Shown one piece after another: positions 1 to 9,418 of a DNA stretch of 64,000 nt. The translations under genes were made by a program, and so were the position numbers. Origin of the DNA: Lysobacter sp. K5869 (GTDB lineage Bacteria; Pseudomonadota; Gammaproteobacteria; Xanthomonadales; Xanthomonadaceae); the NCBI RefSeq assembly GCF_018847975.1, contig NZ_CP072597.1, positions 4,131,001-4,195,000 on the forward strand. Reading direction: 5' to 3'. Under the pieces are notes generated by a model that was not told the origin of the DNA, ran no database searches, and worked only from the letters and a program-made list of their open reading frames with translations. Each line of letters starts with the position of its first letter. The first letter of the stretch is position 1.

Positions 1-56
1 CGGCGAACGGGTCATCGGCACGGTTCCGGATAGACTGAGCACAGCGCAAGTTAGCC

Positions 57-1397
57 ATGCCGCCCGTTGCCGTCAATAATACTTCACATGGATGTATGAA
101 TAATGCAGCGGCGTCCCTCCCCTACGCTCAACCGGTTTCAACGCCTATGAACACTGGCCGCGGCGCCACCCAGCAATCCAGCGCCCCCTACAACCGCCGC
201 CTGGTGCTGGACTTCATCCGCCAGCACGGCGCGGCCTCGCGCAAGGACATCCAGGAAAAGGTCTCGCTCAGCCCGCAGACCGTCGCCAACATCACCAACG
301 AGCTCGAATCCATCGGCCTGATCGTCTCGCGCCGGCAGAAGGACCTGAAGACCCGCGGCCAGCCGCCGATCGCCTTCGAGATCAATCCCGACGCCGGCCA
401 GTCCATCGGCATCAGCCTGGAACCGGGCCGTGCCTCGGGCGCGCTGGTCAATCTGGTCGGGCGGATCGATGCGCGCTGCGAGGTGCAGCTGCAAGGCTGC
501 GACCGCGCGCAATTGCTGGCCGGCTTGCTGCAGTTGGTCGCCACGCTGCGCAAGCAGGCCAATGCGCGGCTGTGGGGCATCGGCGTGGCCCTGCCCGGCC
601 CGCTCGGCGACACCGAGCTGAGTTTCGTCGGCCCGACCGCGCTGGAAGGCTGGAAGGATCTGTCGATCCTGGATCAGCTGCAGGAAGCCACCGGCCTGCC
701 CTTGTTCCACAGCGTCGACAGCGTCGCCGGCGCGCTCGGCGAGACCTTGTACGGCGTCGCCCGGCATCTGGACAACTTCTTCTACCTGCACCTGAGCATG
801 GGCCTGGGCGGCTCGCTGATCGTCGGCCGCAACAACTACCGCGGCGCCGACGGCAACGCCACCGAGATCGGCCACGTGCCGGTCGTTCCGGGCGGCACGC
901 CGTGCTATTGCGGCAACCAGGGCTGCCTGGAGCGCTATCTGTCGCTGCATTCGCTGGCCGAAGCGCTGGGTCTGGACGACGCAAAAATCCGCACGCCGGA
1001 TTGGCTCGAGCGCCTCGACGACGCCGCCGACCGCCCCTTGCGGCAGTGGTGCGAACAAGCCTCGCAGCGGCTGCGCGATGCGATCTGCATGATCGAAAAC
1101 CTGTTCGACCCGCAGACCATCGTCATCGGCGGATCCGCGCCGCAGCGATTGGTGCAGCGGCTGGTCGAACTGGCCCAGCCGCTGCACCGCTCGGTGCGCG
1201 GCCGCCCGGACCCGCAGCTGCCGCGGGTGATGATTTCCCAGCGCGAGGAAGACTGCTCGCTGCTCGGCGCCGCGGTGCTGCCGATCCACGAACTGCTCTC
1301 GCCGCGCCTGGAAGGGGTGCAGAAGGACGAGCTCGCCGACCTCCAGGCGGCCGAGCTGCTCGGTCACCGACCGGCCGTCGGAGGACGCCGCATTTAA
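57..1397 (+). CDS. ROK-family transcriptional regulator (NagC/XylR type)
   Basis: Residues about 45-105 form a winged helix-turn-helix of the NagC/Mlc kind, and residues about 118-440 form a ROK sugar-kinase-like domain. The zinc-binding ROK signature CxCGxxGCxE is intact near residues 283-292 (CYCGNQGCLE). Such proteins are usually sugar-responsive repressors of adjacent uptake genes. The gene lies directly upstream of, and codirectional with, a PfkB kinase, a FucP-like permease and a TonB receptor, so it probably controls that locus; this is inference. The ATG at 57 gives 446 residues with an unstructured N-terminus; ATGs at 96 and 147 are alternatives, since the conserved part begins near residue 45. 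The stop codon overlaps the palindrome TTTAATTAAA (1393-1402), a possible operator. Confidence 0.88.
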   Translation: MPPVAVNNTSHGCMNNAAASLPYAQPVSTPMNTGRGATQQSSAPYNRRLVLDFIRQHGAASRKDIQEKVSLSPQTVANITNELESIGLIVSRRQKDLKTRGQPPIAFEINPDAGQSIGISLEPGRASGALVNLVGRIDARCEVQLQGCDRAQLLAGLLQLVATLRKQANARLWGIGVALPGPLGDTELSFVGPTALEGWKDLSILDQLQEATGLPLFHSVDSVAGALGETLYGVARHLDNFFYLHLSMGLGGSLIVGRNNYRGADGNATEIGHVPVVPGGTPCYCGNQGCLERYLSLHSLAEALGLDDAKIRTPDWLERLDDAADRPLRQWCEQASQRLRDAICMIENLFDPQTIVIGGSAPQRLVQRLVELAQPLHRSVRGRPDPQLPRVMISQREEDCSLLGAAVLPIHELLSPRLEGVQKDELADLQAAELLGHRPAVGGRRI

Positions 1398-1421
1398 TTA
1401 AACTTCCACTGGATATTTTTA

Positions 1422-1451
1422 TTGACGAGACGGAATCGGGGTGCCTATAGT
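1422..1451 (+). promoter_or_regulatory. Sigma-70-type promoter, apparently leaderless, for the PfkB kinase gene
   Basis: TTGACG (1422-1427) and TATAGT (1446-1451) are separated by 18 bp and each match the consensus at five of six positions. Transcription should start near 1458, while the kinase ATG is at 1460, so the mRNA would be leaderless or nearly so; no Shine-Dalgarno sequence precedes the ATG. The AT-rich stretch 1393-1420 just upstream, including palindrome TTTAATTAAA, is a plausible ROK repressor site. Confidence 0.6.
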
Positions 1452-1459
1452 CGGCCCCC

Positions 1460-2434
1460 ATGAAGCTCGATCAGCCCCCTTTCGCCCCGCCCCGCTTCAG
1501 CATCGTCGGCGACGTCAGCGTCGATCTGGTGCTGGGCACGCTCGATCGCTGGCCCAAGATCGGCACCGAACAGCTGCTGCCGCGCAGCGAACTGCGCGCC
1601 GGCGGCTCGGCCGCCAATGCCGCCCTCGCCGCCCGCCATCTCGGCCTGAGCCCGCATCTGATCGGCGCGATCGGCGACGACGACCTCGCCCAATGGCTGC
1701 TGCTGCAACTGGCCGGCATCCGCGTCGAACTGCAGACCTGCGCCAGCGACACCACGATGTCGGTCGGGCTGCTGCACACCGGCGGCGAGCGCACCTTCTT
1801 CACCAGCTACGGGCATTTGCAGCATCTGACGCCCGACTTCGTGCTCCAGCACCTGCCGCCAGCGCCGGCCGGCAGCGTCGCCTTGTTCACCGCGCCGTTC
1901 CTGCTGCCGGGCCTGCGCGGCCAGTTCGGCGAACTGCTGGCGCAGGCCTCGCGCCAGGGCTACGAGGTCGCGCTCGACACCGGCTGGCCGCCGGAAGGCT
2001 GGACGCCGCAGGTGCTGCGCGAAGTCGAAGGCTGGCTCGCGCATTGCGACCATCTGCTGGTCAACGAGTTGGAAGCGACGAGCCTCGCCGACCGCCACGA
2101 CGACGGCGCCGATCTCGACGCCGCCGTGCGCCGCGTCGCCGAACGGCTCAAGCCCGGCGCCCATCTGATCGTCAAGCTCGGCGCCGCCGGCGCGCTCGGC
2201 CACGTCGACGGCCGCACCACCCGCTACGCCACGCAGGCGGCGCACGACATCTTCGACACCGTCGGCGCCGGCGACAGCTTCAACACCGGCTATCTGGCGG
2301 CACGTTTGAACCGCGCCGGCCTGCACGACGCGCTCGCCGCCGGTTGCCGCACCGCCGCGGCGATCCTGCCGCGCTTCCCGCGCAAGCGCATCGCCGCGGG
2401 CGAACTCTCCTACTGCCTGCAGCCGCACTCCTGA
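1460..2434 (+). CDS. PfkB-family carbohydrate kinase
   Basis: A 324-residue ribokinase-like sugar kinase that should phosphorylate an imported monosaccharide at the expense of ATP in the cytoplasm. The first PfkB signature is visible as the GGSAANAA segment near residue 51, and the C-terminal signature DTVGAGDSF at 266-274 carries the catalytic Asp272. Length is normal for the family. It is the first gene of a probable operon: 14 bp separate it from the permease gene. The sugar cannot be named from sequence; fructokinase and 2-keto-3-deoxygluconate kinase are both possible. The start is the ATG placed just after the predicted promoter. Confidence 0.88.
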   Translation: MKLDQPPFAPPRFSIVGDVSVDLVLGTLDRWPKIGTEQLLPRSELRAGGSAANAALAARHLGLSPHLIGAIGDDDLAQWLLLQLAGIRVELQTCASDTTMSVGLLHTGGERTFFTSYGHLQHLTPDFVLQHLPPAPAGSVALFTAPFLLPGLRGQFGELLAQASRQGYEVALDTGWPPEGWTPQVLREVEGWLAHCDHLLVNELEATSLADRHDDGADLDAAVRRVAERLKPGAHLIVKLGAAGALGHVDGRTTRYATQAAHDIFDTVGAGDSFNTGYLAARLNRAGLHDALAAGCRTAAAILPRFPRKRIAAGELSYCLQPHS

Positions 2435-2448
2435 CCCGAGGCACGCGC

Positions 2449-3666
2449 ATGAAGCACCGGCCCTTGATCATCGGCTACCTCCTCCTGATCTGGTTCGCGA
2501 TCTCCTTCATCACCAATCTGATCGGGCCGCTGATGCCGATCGCGATCCAGGACTTCAAGCTCAGCCTGACCATGGCCGGCTTCATGCCGTTCTCGTTCTT
2601 CCTCGCCTACGGCCTGATCTCGATTCCCGGCGGGCTGCTGATCGAAATCCGCGGCACCCGCTTCACCTTGTTCGCCGCGTTCGCGCTGAACTTCCTCGGC
2701 GCGCTGGCCATCGCGCTGATTCCCGGCTACGTCTCGGTCGTGGCCGGCCTGTTCGTGATCGGGTTGGGGATGGCGCTGTTGCAGGTGGTGATCAACCCGC
2801 TGATGCGCACCGCCGGCGGCGAGCAGCACTTCGCCTTCTTCTCGGTGATGGCGCAGCTGGTGTTCGGCCTCGCCTCCTTCCTCAGCCCGCTCGCGTTCCG
2901 GCTCTACATGCAGCGGCCCGGCGTGGAAGGACAACCGCTGGCGTGGCTGAACTTCTATTGGTACTTCAGCGCCGCCTTCGTGCTGCTGGCCCTGCTCAAC
3001 TACAAGCTGCCGCTGCCGGCGGTGGAATTGAAGGACGACGAGCGCGCCGGCAGCCGCGAAGCCTATCGCAGCCTGCTGCGGCGCCGCGACGTGCGCCTGT
3101 TCTTTCTCGCCATCGTCGCCTATGTCGGCACCGAGCAATCGCTCGCCAATTGGATGTCGCAGTTCCTGCACAGCTACCACGGCCTGTCGGCCACCGAACA
3201 AGGCGCGATCGCGGTCAGCCGCTTCTGGGGCTTGATGTCGCTGGGCTGTCTGGTCGGACTGGGGCTGCTGAAACTGCTGGATTCCAAGTGGGTGCTGGCG
3301 ATCTTCGCGACGCTGGCCATCGGCTGCCTCGCCCTCGCCCTCCTCGGTTCCGCGGCCGTGTCCCTGCAGGCGTTTCCGGCCGCGGGCTTTTTCTTGTCGG
3401 TGATGTTCTCGGTGATCTTCTCGCTGGGCCTCAACTCGGTCAGCCAACACCACGGCGCGTTCTCGGGAATCCTGTGCACCGGCATCCTCGGCGGCGCCGT
3501 GGTGCCGTTGCTGATCGGCGTGATCGCCGACCACTGGGGCCTGCGCATCGGCCTGTCGCTGGTCGTCCTCCCCTTGCTCTACATCCTCAGCGTCTCGCTG
3601 TGGGCCAAGCCCTTGGTCCGCAACCAGACCGTGTACTCCGCCAAGAACACGCCCGCCTCGCCCTGA
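2449..3666 (+). CDS. MFS sugar permease, FucP/GluP-like
   Basis: A 405-residue inner-membrane protein with about 12 hydrophobic segments. The stretch NPLMRTAGGEQHFAF near residue 117 resembles the N-P-L...G...F region of fucose and glucose/galactose:H+ symporters. I start the gene at the ATG at 2449, 14 bp after the kinase stop, because the upstream in-frame extension merely shadows the kinase. It probably carries across the inner membrane the sugar brought in by the TonB receptor downstream and phosphorylated by the PfkB kinase upstream. Substrate is unknown. Confidence 0.85.
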   Translation: MKHRPLIIGYLLLIWFAISFITNLIGPLMPIAIQDFKLSLTMAGFMPFSFFLAYGLISIPGGLLIEIRGTRFTLFAAFALNFLGALAIALIPGYVSVVAGLFVIGLGMALLQVVINPLMRTAGGEQHFAFFSVMAQLVFGLASFLSPLAFRLYMQRPGVEGQPLAWLNFYWYFSAAFVLLALLNYKLPLPAVELKDDERAGSREAYRSLLRRRDVRLFFLAIVAYVGTEQSLANWMSQFLHSYHGLSATEQGAIAVSRFWGLMSLGCLVGLGLLKLLDSKWVLAIFATLAIGCLALALLGSAAVSLQAFPAAGFFLSVMFSVIFSLGLNSVSQHHGAFSGILCTGILGGAVVPLLIGVIADHWGLRIGLSLVVLPLLYILSVSLWAKPLVRNQTVYSAKNTPASP

Positions 3667-3730
3667 CCCGGGCCACAGCGCCACCGCGCGGGCCCGCCGG
3701 CCCGAGTCGCCGCACAACCAGGAGCCAACG

Positions 3731-6430
3731 ATGAAAAAGCATCCCCGCGAGGTTCGACCGACCGGCCTCGCCGCCGCGGTGGCCGCGGTCTTGATCGGCT
3801 GCGCCGCCGCGCCGGCGATGGCGCAGTCCGCCGCGGCCGGGCAAGACAAGCAGGCCGAGGCCGCGCGCGCCGACGCCGGCCAGACCGACGCGGGCGACGC
3901 CCGCGCCACCCTGGAAACCGTGCGCGTGTCCGCCACGCGCCTGGAATCGGATCTGCTGAAAACGCCGGTGACGGTCACCGCCGTCACCCAGGACGCGTTG
4001 ACCCGCGAAGGCGTGCGCGACGTGCGCGGCCTGTCCGGCAAGATGCCGAACGTGCAGATCGCTTCGGGCCCGGATTCGGGCGTGCAGGTCAGCATCCGCG
4101 GCATCGGCGCCAACAACTTCACCGAGATCGGCGACCCGGCCGTCGGCCTGCACGTGGGCGGTTTGTACTCGCCGCGGCCGCAAGGCGCGCTGGCGCTGAT
4201 GTTCGACGTCGATCAGGTCGAAGTGCTGCGCGGCCCGCAAGGCACGCTGTTCGGGCGCAACTCCACCGGCGGCAGCATCAACATCATCCCGGCCAAGCCG
4301 CGCTTCGATTCGACCTTCGGCAGCGCCGAGATCGACGTGGGCAGCTACAACCTGCGCCAGCTCAACCTGATCCAGAACATCGCCGTGAACGACCGCTTCG
4401 CCCTGCGCCTGTCGGCGACCAAGGTCGAGCGCGACGGCTGGATCCATCAGCAGCAGGACTTCACCGACGCCAACATCCCCGAACGCGGCTTCATCCCCGA
4501 CGGCATCCCGGACGTGGACCAGCGCCGCAACGTCAAGGTCGGCCGCGACAAGTACTACTACAACCGCGACGAATGGGCGGTGCGTCTGGCCGCGCGCTTC
4601 GCCTTCAGCGACAGCGTCGAGTGGCTGCTGGCCTACGAGAAGTTCCAGAACGACGGCGCCGGCCAGGTCGCGCTGAAGGACTGCGATCAGGCCGCCGGCA
4701 CCCGCTTCGCCTGCACCGGCGGCAAGTGGGACGTGAAGATCAACGTGCCCGGCAAGACCGACATGTCCATCGACACGGTGCGCTCCAACCTCAGCTGGTT
4801 CCTCAGCGACGCCAACAGCATCGAATACAACTTCGCCTTCGCCGTGCAGAAGCGCTCGCAAATCGCCGACGACGACGGCGGCTATCACGAGATTCCCTCG
4901 CAAGTGACCGCCACCTGGCCGGTGCCGGCCGAGGGCGACTGGGGCATCTGGCCGATCCGCGACAACACCTCGATCACTCTGGACTCGAAGTACAAGTCGT
5001 TCGTGCACGAGCTGCAGTTCAAGCATCAGGGCGAGCGCCTGAGCTTGGTGTCGGGCCTGTTCTGGATGCGCGAGAAGAACGCGATCGACTACGCGCAGGA
5101 GATGCTGGTCAACGCGCCTTACGGTTATCCGATCAGCCAGTACTACCACCAGCCCAATCGCCAGATCGACGCCAAGGCGATCTTCACCCAGGCCGACTGG
5201 CGCTTCGCGCCGACCTGGACCGCGACCATGGGCGCGCGCTACAGCCGCGACGCCAAGACCGACCGCGGCGGCCGCGTGTACGGCGGCTGGGACACAGAAT
5301 CCACCGCTTATTACAACGGCCACTACGATCCGGGCACGCCGGGCGAACCGGGCTTTCGCCCGCACAACGGCCGCGACCTGACCCACCAGATGGGCCCGTT
5401 CGCCGGCATCGACGCGTACAAGCTGTGGGGGCCGCCGGCCGAGAACGCGCATTCCGAATCCTGGCGCAAGTTCACTTACCGCCTGGGCCTGACCAAGAAT
5501 CTGTCCGACGACGAGATCGTGTTCGCCTCGCTGTCCACCGGCTACAAGGCCGGCGGCTTCGGCGACAAGGACGACGCCTGCGACGGCAAGGTCTGCATCG
5601 ACGGCCCGCCGGGCCCGCACTACACCTTCTTCCCGTACAAGCCCGAGACCGTCACCAACTTCGAGATCGGCTATAAGGGCCTGCTGCTGGACAAGCGCCT
5701 GAGCCTGTCGGTGACCGCGTTCTACAGCCGCTACAAGGACATGCAGGTCACCGGCGACTTCTACGCGTCGAAGGTGCATGTCGAGGAACCCTGTCCGGCG
5801 CAAAACCCGACCTGCGACGTGATCAAGAAATGGCAGACGGTCAACGTCGGCGTGGTCAACATCCCGGGCCTGGAAGTGGAAGTGGACTACCTGCCCACGC
5901 CCAACACCCGCATCGGCGGCTTCTTCTCCTACATCGACAGCAAGATCAAGGACTACCCGACCTTCAGCGACGAATGGAACTGCGGCGTGCGCGCCGAGTT
6001 CGGCGCGCCGCCGTGTCCCGAGCCGTACCAGGGCTCCGACCCGCAGCTGGCCGGCCGCCAGATCTACGACATCACCGGCCATCATCTGCCGATGACGCCG
6101 AAGTTCACCGCCGGCGTCAACGTCTCGCACACCTTCAAGTTCGCCAACGGCTACGAGCTGGTGCCGTGGGCCAGCGTGAAGTGGCAGGACAAGATGTACT
6201 TCACCCTGCGCAACCTCGACAACGCCCATGTCTCCGACGCGCAGAAGGCGTACACGACGGTCGATGCGAGTTTGAGTTTGAAGTCGCCGTCGTTCTGGCG
6301 CGCCGAGCTGTACGTGCTCAACGCCACCGACAAGATGAGCAAGAACTGGGCCGACGATGCCGGCGGGTTCATTCGTGCGTATTGGAACGATCCGCGCACG
6401 GTGGGCTTGCGGGTGCGCTTCGACTACTGA
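3731..6430 (+). CDS. TonB-dependent outer-membrane receptor (sugar locus)
   Basis: An 899-residue receptor with a signal peptide (residues 1-32, ending AMAQ), a possible TonB box in ETVRVSATRLE near 60, a plug domain to about 175 and a long beta-barrel ending in aromatic RVRFDY. The plug contains the usual motifs VLRGPQGTLFGRNSTGG and SIRGIG. A Shine-Dalgarno AGGAG precedes the ATG. It is 64 bp downstream of the permease gene and cotranscription is likely, giving an outer-membrane/inner-membrane/kinase uptake set of the CUT-locus type known in Xanthomonadaceae. The ligand is probably a carbohydrate or glycoside. Confidence 0.9.
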   Translation: MKKHPREVRPTGLAAAVAAVLIGCAAAPAMAQSAAAGQDKQAEAARADAGQTDAGDARATLETVRVSATRLESDLLKTPVTVTAVTQDALTREGVRDVRGLSGKMPNVQIASGPDSGVQVSIRGIGANNFTEIGDPAVGLHVGGLYSPRPQGALALMFDVDQVEVLRGPQGTLFGRNSTGGSINIIPAKPRFDSTFGSAEIDVGSYNLRQLNLIQNIAVNDRFALRLSATKVERDGWIHQQQDFTDANIPERGFIPDGIPDVDQRRNVKVGRDKYYYNRDEWAVRLAARFAFSDSVEWLLAYEKFQNDGAGQVALKDCDQAAGTRFACTGGKWDVKINVPGKTDMSIDTVRSNLSWFLSDANSIEYNFAFAVQKRSQIADDDGGYHEIPSQVTATWPVPAEGDWGIWPIRDNTSITLDSKYKSFVHELQFKHQGERLSLVSGLFWMREKNAIDYAQEMLVNAPYGYPISQYYHQPNRQIDAKAIFTQADWRFAPTWTATMGARYSRDAKTDRGGRVYGGWDTESTAYYNGHYDPGTPGEPGFRPHNGRDLTHQMGPFAGIDAYKLWGPPAENAHSESWRKFTYRLGLTKNLSDDEIVFASLSTGYKAGGFGDKDDACDGKVCIDGPPGPHYTFFPYKPETVTNFEIGYKGLLLDKRLSLSVTAFYSRYKDMQVTGDFYASKVHVEEPCPAQNPTCDVIKKWQTVNVGVVNIPGLEVEVDYLPTPNTRIGGFFSYIDSKIKDYPTFSDEWNCGVRAEFGAPPCPEPYQGSDPQLAGRQIYDITGHHLPMTPKFTAGVNVSHTFKFANGYELVPWASVKWQDKMYFTLRNLDNAHVSDAQKAYTTVDASLSLKSPSFWRAELYVLNATDKMSKNWADDAGGFIRAYWNDPRTVGLRVRFDY

Positions 6431-6889
6431 GGCGGGCGTCGCGGCAGGCCGGGTTCTTCGTCCCGTGGGCGGGGAATCGGCCGCGCGGCATCGGAAAACG
6501 CTCGCACACGCGCGATGCGCGAACGCGCGAAGCCTCGGCTCATTCGCCGACGGCCGCCGCGCGGCTGCGACGCGGCGCGAACACGGCGATTACTGTGGCG
6601 CCCGTCACGCTCGACGGGCGCCCCCATGTGCTGAATTCGGCTGAATGATTCATCTGAATCCTGATCGAGCCCTCCGTGGCGCCGCGACGCGGTAGAACGG
6701 AGGCGCTTGCGTTGCGCGGTGCGGCCGGAACAGGGGCTGGCCGGCGTCGGCCGAACGGTCGGCGCGATCCGCCGACGCAAGGCCGGGCCGCTCGCGGCCT
6801 CGGCGCTCGGCGTCCGAACCGGAACGGTCCGGATCGAACCCTGCGGCCTGCGCGACGCGCCGGGCGCCCCGTCCAGGAAGACACGCACC
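6431..6889. other. Intergenic region (459 bp) between TonB receptor and effector candidate
   Basis: No convincing gene. It holds a perfect 10-bp-stem hairpin (6597-6622) and, just after it, three copies of CTGAAT (6631, 6641, 6654), the middle one inside palindrome TGAATGATTCA (6642-6652). The hairpin may end the sugar operon, and the CTGAAT cluster may belong to the control region of the next gene. Confidence 0.5.
6597..6622 (+). terminator. Hairpin, possible terminator after the TonB receptor gene
   Basis: GGCGCCCGTC and GACGGGCGCC form a perfect 10-bp stem around a 6-nt loop. There is no U-tract after it, so intrinsic termination is uncertain. It lies 166 bp after the receptor stop codon. 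Confidence 0.35.
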
Positions 6890-9184
6890 ATGAATGCAGC
6901 CGTTTCCCCCAGCGCCGCCGGCGCCCTCCCGACCGATCAGGCCGCGCAGGGCGAAACCCTCGGCGATCTCGCCGTGCGCCACGGCGTCTCTTCGGCCGCG
7001 ATCTTGCGGGCCAATCCCGAACTGTTTCGCGAACAGCTGATGCGCGACGCCAATGCGGCGCTGCTGCGCGCCGACTCGCTGCCCGCCCCGGGCGCGCCGC
7101 TGGCGATTCCGCCGCAGCCGCAGAGCGTGCGCGAACGCGTCGACGGCCCGTTCGTCGCGGCCCAGCGCGAATTCAAGACCGAGCTGTCGGGCACGGTGAG
7201 CGAGAGCCATACGCAAAAAACCGCGACGGGACAGGAAGTCAAATACAAGACGGCGCAGGAAGTCGTCTGGAATCCCGGCAACGGCGAAATCACCGTCAGC
7301 GTCGCGAACTCGAACGCGGCCAAGACCGAAGTCGGCGACAAGACCCAGGGATTGGCCGGCGTGCAACAGGTGGTCGGCACCAGCGAAGTGTCGGTGAAGG
7401 CGACCGCGGCGAACGCCACCGAATTCAAGGTCAAATCCGAGTTGGCCACCAGCTTCGCCGCCACCGCCCAGGGGCGCGACAAAGGCCTCGGCCTCGGCCA
7501 CGAAGAGGAACGCAAGCAAAGCACCAGCTACACGGTGACGATCCCCAACCGGCCCGGCGAAACCCAGATCGATCGCGCCGGCCAGGCGGCGAAGATCAAT
7601 CCTTACGATCCGACCACCATTCCCGAAGGCGTCACCGTCATCAAGGAATCCGAGGCGTTCTCCAAGAGCGAATCGCGTCTGTCCTACGGCCATTTCACCG
7701 CTACCGACGGAGTGACCCGCACGCCCGGCCACAGCGTTTCGGTCTCGCGCACCGGCACGGTGGTCAACGTGTCGATCGCCGACAGCGAGAAACTGCGCAC
7801 GCCGCTGGGCCTGAGCGGCAAGTTCGACGCCGAGGCGGAGATCAAGGGCGTCAAGGTCGGCACCGGCGTCGGCGGGTCGGTGGAGTTCGGCGGCCGCTAC
7901 GAAGACAAGCAGCAGGTGTCGGCCAGCTTCGACATCGCCACGCCCTCGGGTCAGGCGGCTTATTCGCATTTCATTTCCACCGGCCAAATCGCGGCCAAGA
8001 CGCCCGGCGTCGGCAGCGTGACCACCGAAACCGGCTACACCTGGAAAGACGGCTTCAAAGTCGAGACCAACGTCAAGATCAACGGCGCGGTCGGCGGAAC
8101 GGAGCTGGAACTGGAGGGGAAAAGCGCGTTGAGCTTCGAGGGCGCGCCCAGCGGCACCACCCGCACGCAGTACCCGGACAAGTCTTTCGCCGAAACCTAC
8201 ACCAACGCCATCGACGCCGTGCCGGTGCGCGGTCGCCGTTTCTACGACGAGAACGGCGCGGAAATTCCGTCGCAGCGCAGCTACGAGTATGAGGTCAAGC
8301 TCAGCGGCCTGGACCCGGCGCAGCAGAAGGAGGCCGCCGAGAAGCTCAACCACGCGCTCACCGGGCGCGCCGACGGCCCCGTTCGCCCCGGCCAGGACTT
8401 CACGCTGAAGTTCGACGAGGCGCAAATGCAGGCGCTCAAGTCGCGGGTCCAGGCGGTCTCGCCGAACTTGGAAGGCGACAATTCCAACCAGGCGATCAAG
8501 GCGCTGCAGGAAAAAACCGCGAACAAGGGCAGCGAGCAATTCGGTTTGTGGCTCGGCGCCGAACTGGGCCGCGAAGGCGTCGGCCGTTTCGCCGATCGCT
8601 TGGACAAGATCGCGCAGCCCGACCGGAACGGGCCGAATCCGCTGCCGCCGTTCAAGCTCGATGCCGCCGTGGTCGACAACGGCAAGGCGGTCGCGGCCAC
8701 GCAGGCCGGCGCCGCGACGCCGGCGCCCGCGGTCGCCGCTCAACCGGCCGCGCCGGCGCCCGCCGCCGCGCCGCAAAGCGATCCCTTGCAGGACAAGATC
8801 CGCGCCGGCGTGCGCGGCCTGGACCAATCGATCGGCAAGCCTTGGGACGATCACAGCGAGCGGCTGAGCGCGAGCGCCCTGCTGATGGCCGAGCAAAAGG
8901 GCTTCAAGCCGGGCGACACCCTCCAGGTCGGCTTGAGTCCGGCGAACGGCAACGTCGCGGCGGGCGCGAACTTTTTCGTCGCGCGCAGCGGCCCCGGCGC
9001 CTCGCCCGACCCGCAGGCGAACTGGGCGAGCATGCCGACCCGCGACGCGCTGGCGGTTCCGGCCGATCAGCGCCAGCAACAAGTCGCCGACGCGCGTCAG
9101 CAGCAAGCGCACGCCCCGGCGCAGGAACAGCAAGCCGCGACGCGCAACCAAGAGGAAGCGAGCAAAGCCGTCGCGATGAAATGA
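6890..9184 (+). CDS. Candidate type IV secretion effector with LysM-like N-terminus and XVIPCD C-terminus
   Basis: A 764-residue protein without signal peptide. Residues about 19-45 (GETLGDLAVRHGVSSAAILR and following) resemble a LysM peptidoglycan-binding module. Residues 80-600 are polar and beta-rich, and I do not recognise them. From about 630 the protein matches the XVIPCD pattern: a DP-start, an HSERLSASALLMAEQKG helix, a hydrophobic FFVARSGPG strand, and a Gln-rich tail of QQQ clusters. XVIPCDs dock with VirD4 of the bacteria-killing T4SS of Xanthomonadales. AGGAAG (6875-6880) supports the ATG at 6890. No immunity lipoprotein gene is adjacent, which is unusual for such effectors. The toxic activity is unknown. 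Confidence 0.65.
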   Translation: MNAAVSPSAAGALPTDQAAQGETLGDLAVRHGVSSAAILRANPELFREQLMRDANAALLRADSLPAPGAPLAIPPQPQSVRERVDGPFVAAQREFKTELSGTVSESHTQKTATGQEVKYKTAQEVVWNPGNGEITVSVANSNAAKTEVGDKTQGLAGVQQVVGTSEVSVKATAANATEFKVKSELATSFAATAQGRDKGLGLGHEEERKQSTSYTVTIPNRPGETQIDRAGQAAKINPYDPTTIPEGVTVIKESEAFSKSESRLSYGHFTATDGVTRTPGHSVSVSRTGTVVNVSIADSEKLRTPLGLSGKFDAEAEIKGVKVGTGVGGSVEFGGRYEDKQQVSASFDIATPSGQAAYSHFISTGQIAAKTPGVGSVTTETGYTWKDGFKVETNVKINGAVGGTELELEGKSALSFEGAPSGTTRTQYPDKSFAETYTNAIDAVPVRGRRFYDENGAEIPSQRSYEYEVKLSGLDPAQQKEAAEKLNHALTGRADGPVRPGQDFTLKFDEAQMQALKSRVQAVSPNLEGDNSNQAIKALQEKTANKGSEQFGLWLGAELGREGVGRFADRLDKIAQPDRNGPNPLPPFKLDAAVVDNGKAVAATQAGAATPAPAVAAQPAAPAPAAAPQSDPLQDKIRAGVRGLDQSIGKPWDDHSERLSASALLMAEQKGFKPGDTLQVGLSPANGNVAAGANFFVARSGPGASPDPQANWASMPTRDALAVPADQRQQQVADARQQQAHAPAQEQQAATRNQEEASKAVAMK

Positions 9185-9418
9185 AGCCGCGCGAGGCGAC
9201 CGACGCGGCGCGATCCCCGCTGCCGCCGGCGAGCGCGCGGACGGGCGCCGCCCCGGCGCCGCCGCGCCCCTGAGCGATCTCGGCGCGGATCGCATGTCGA
9301 AATCGTCCTCCGCCGTTCGTCGTTCCCATGACAGCCGCCGATACTGCACCGACGCCCGCGCGGCGTCCGGCCGGTTCGGCGGCGCCATGGCCGATCACCC
9401 AACGACGAGGTCTTACCG

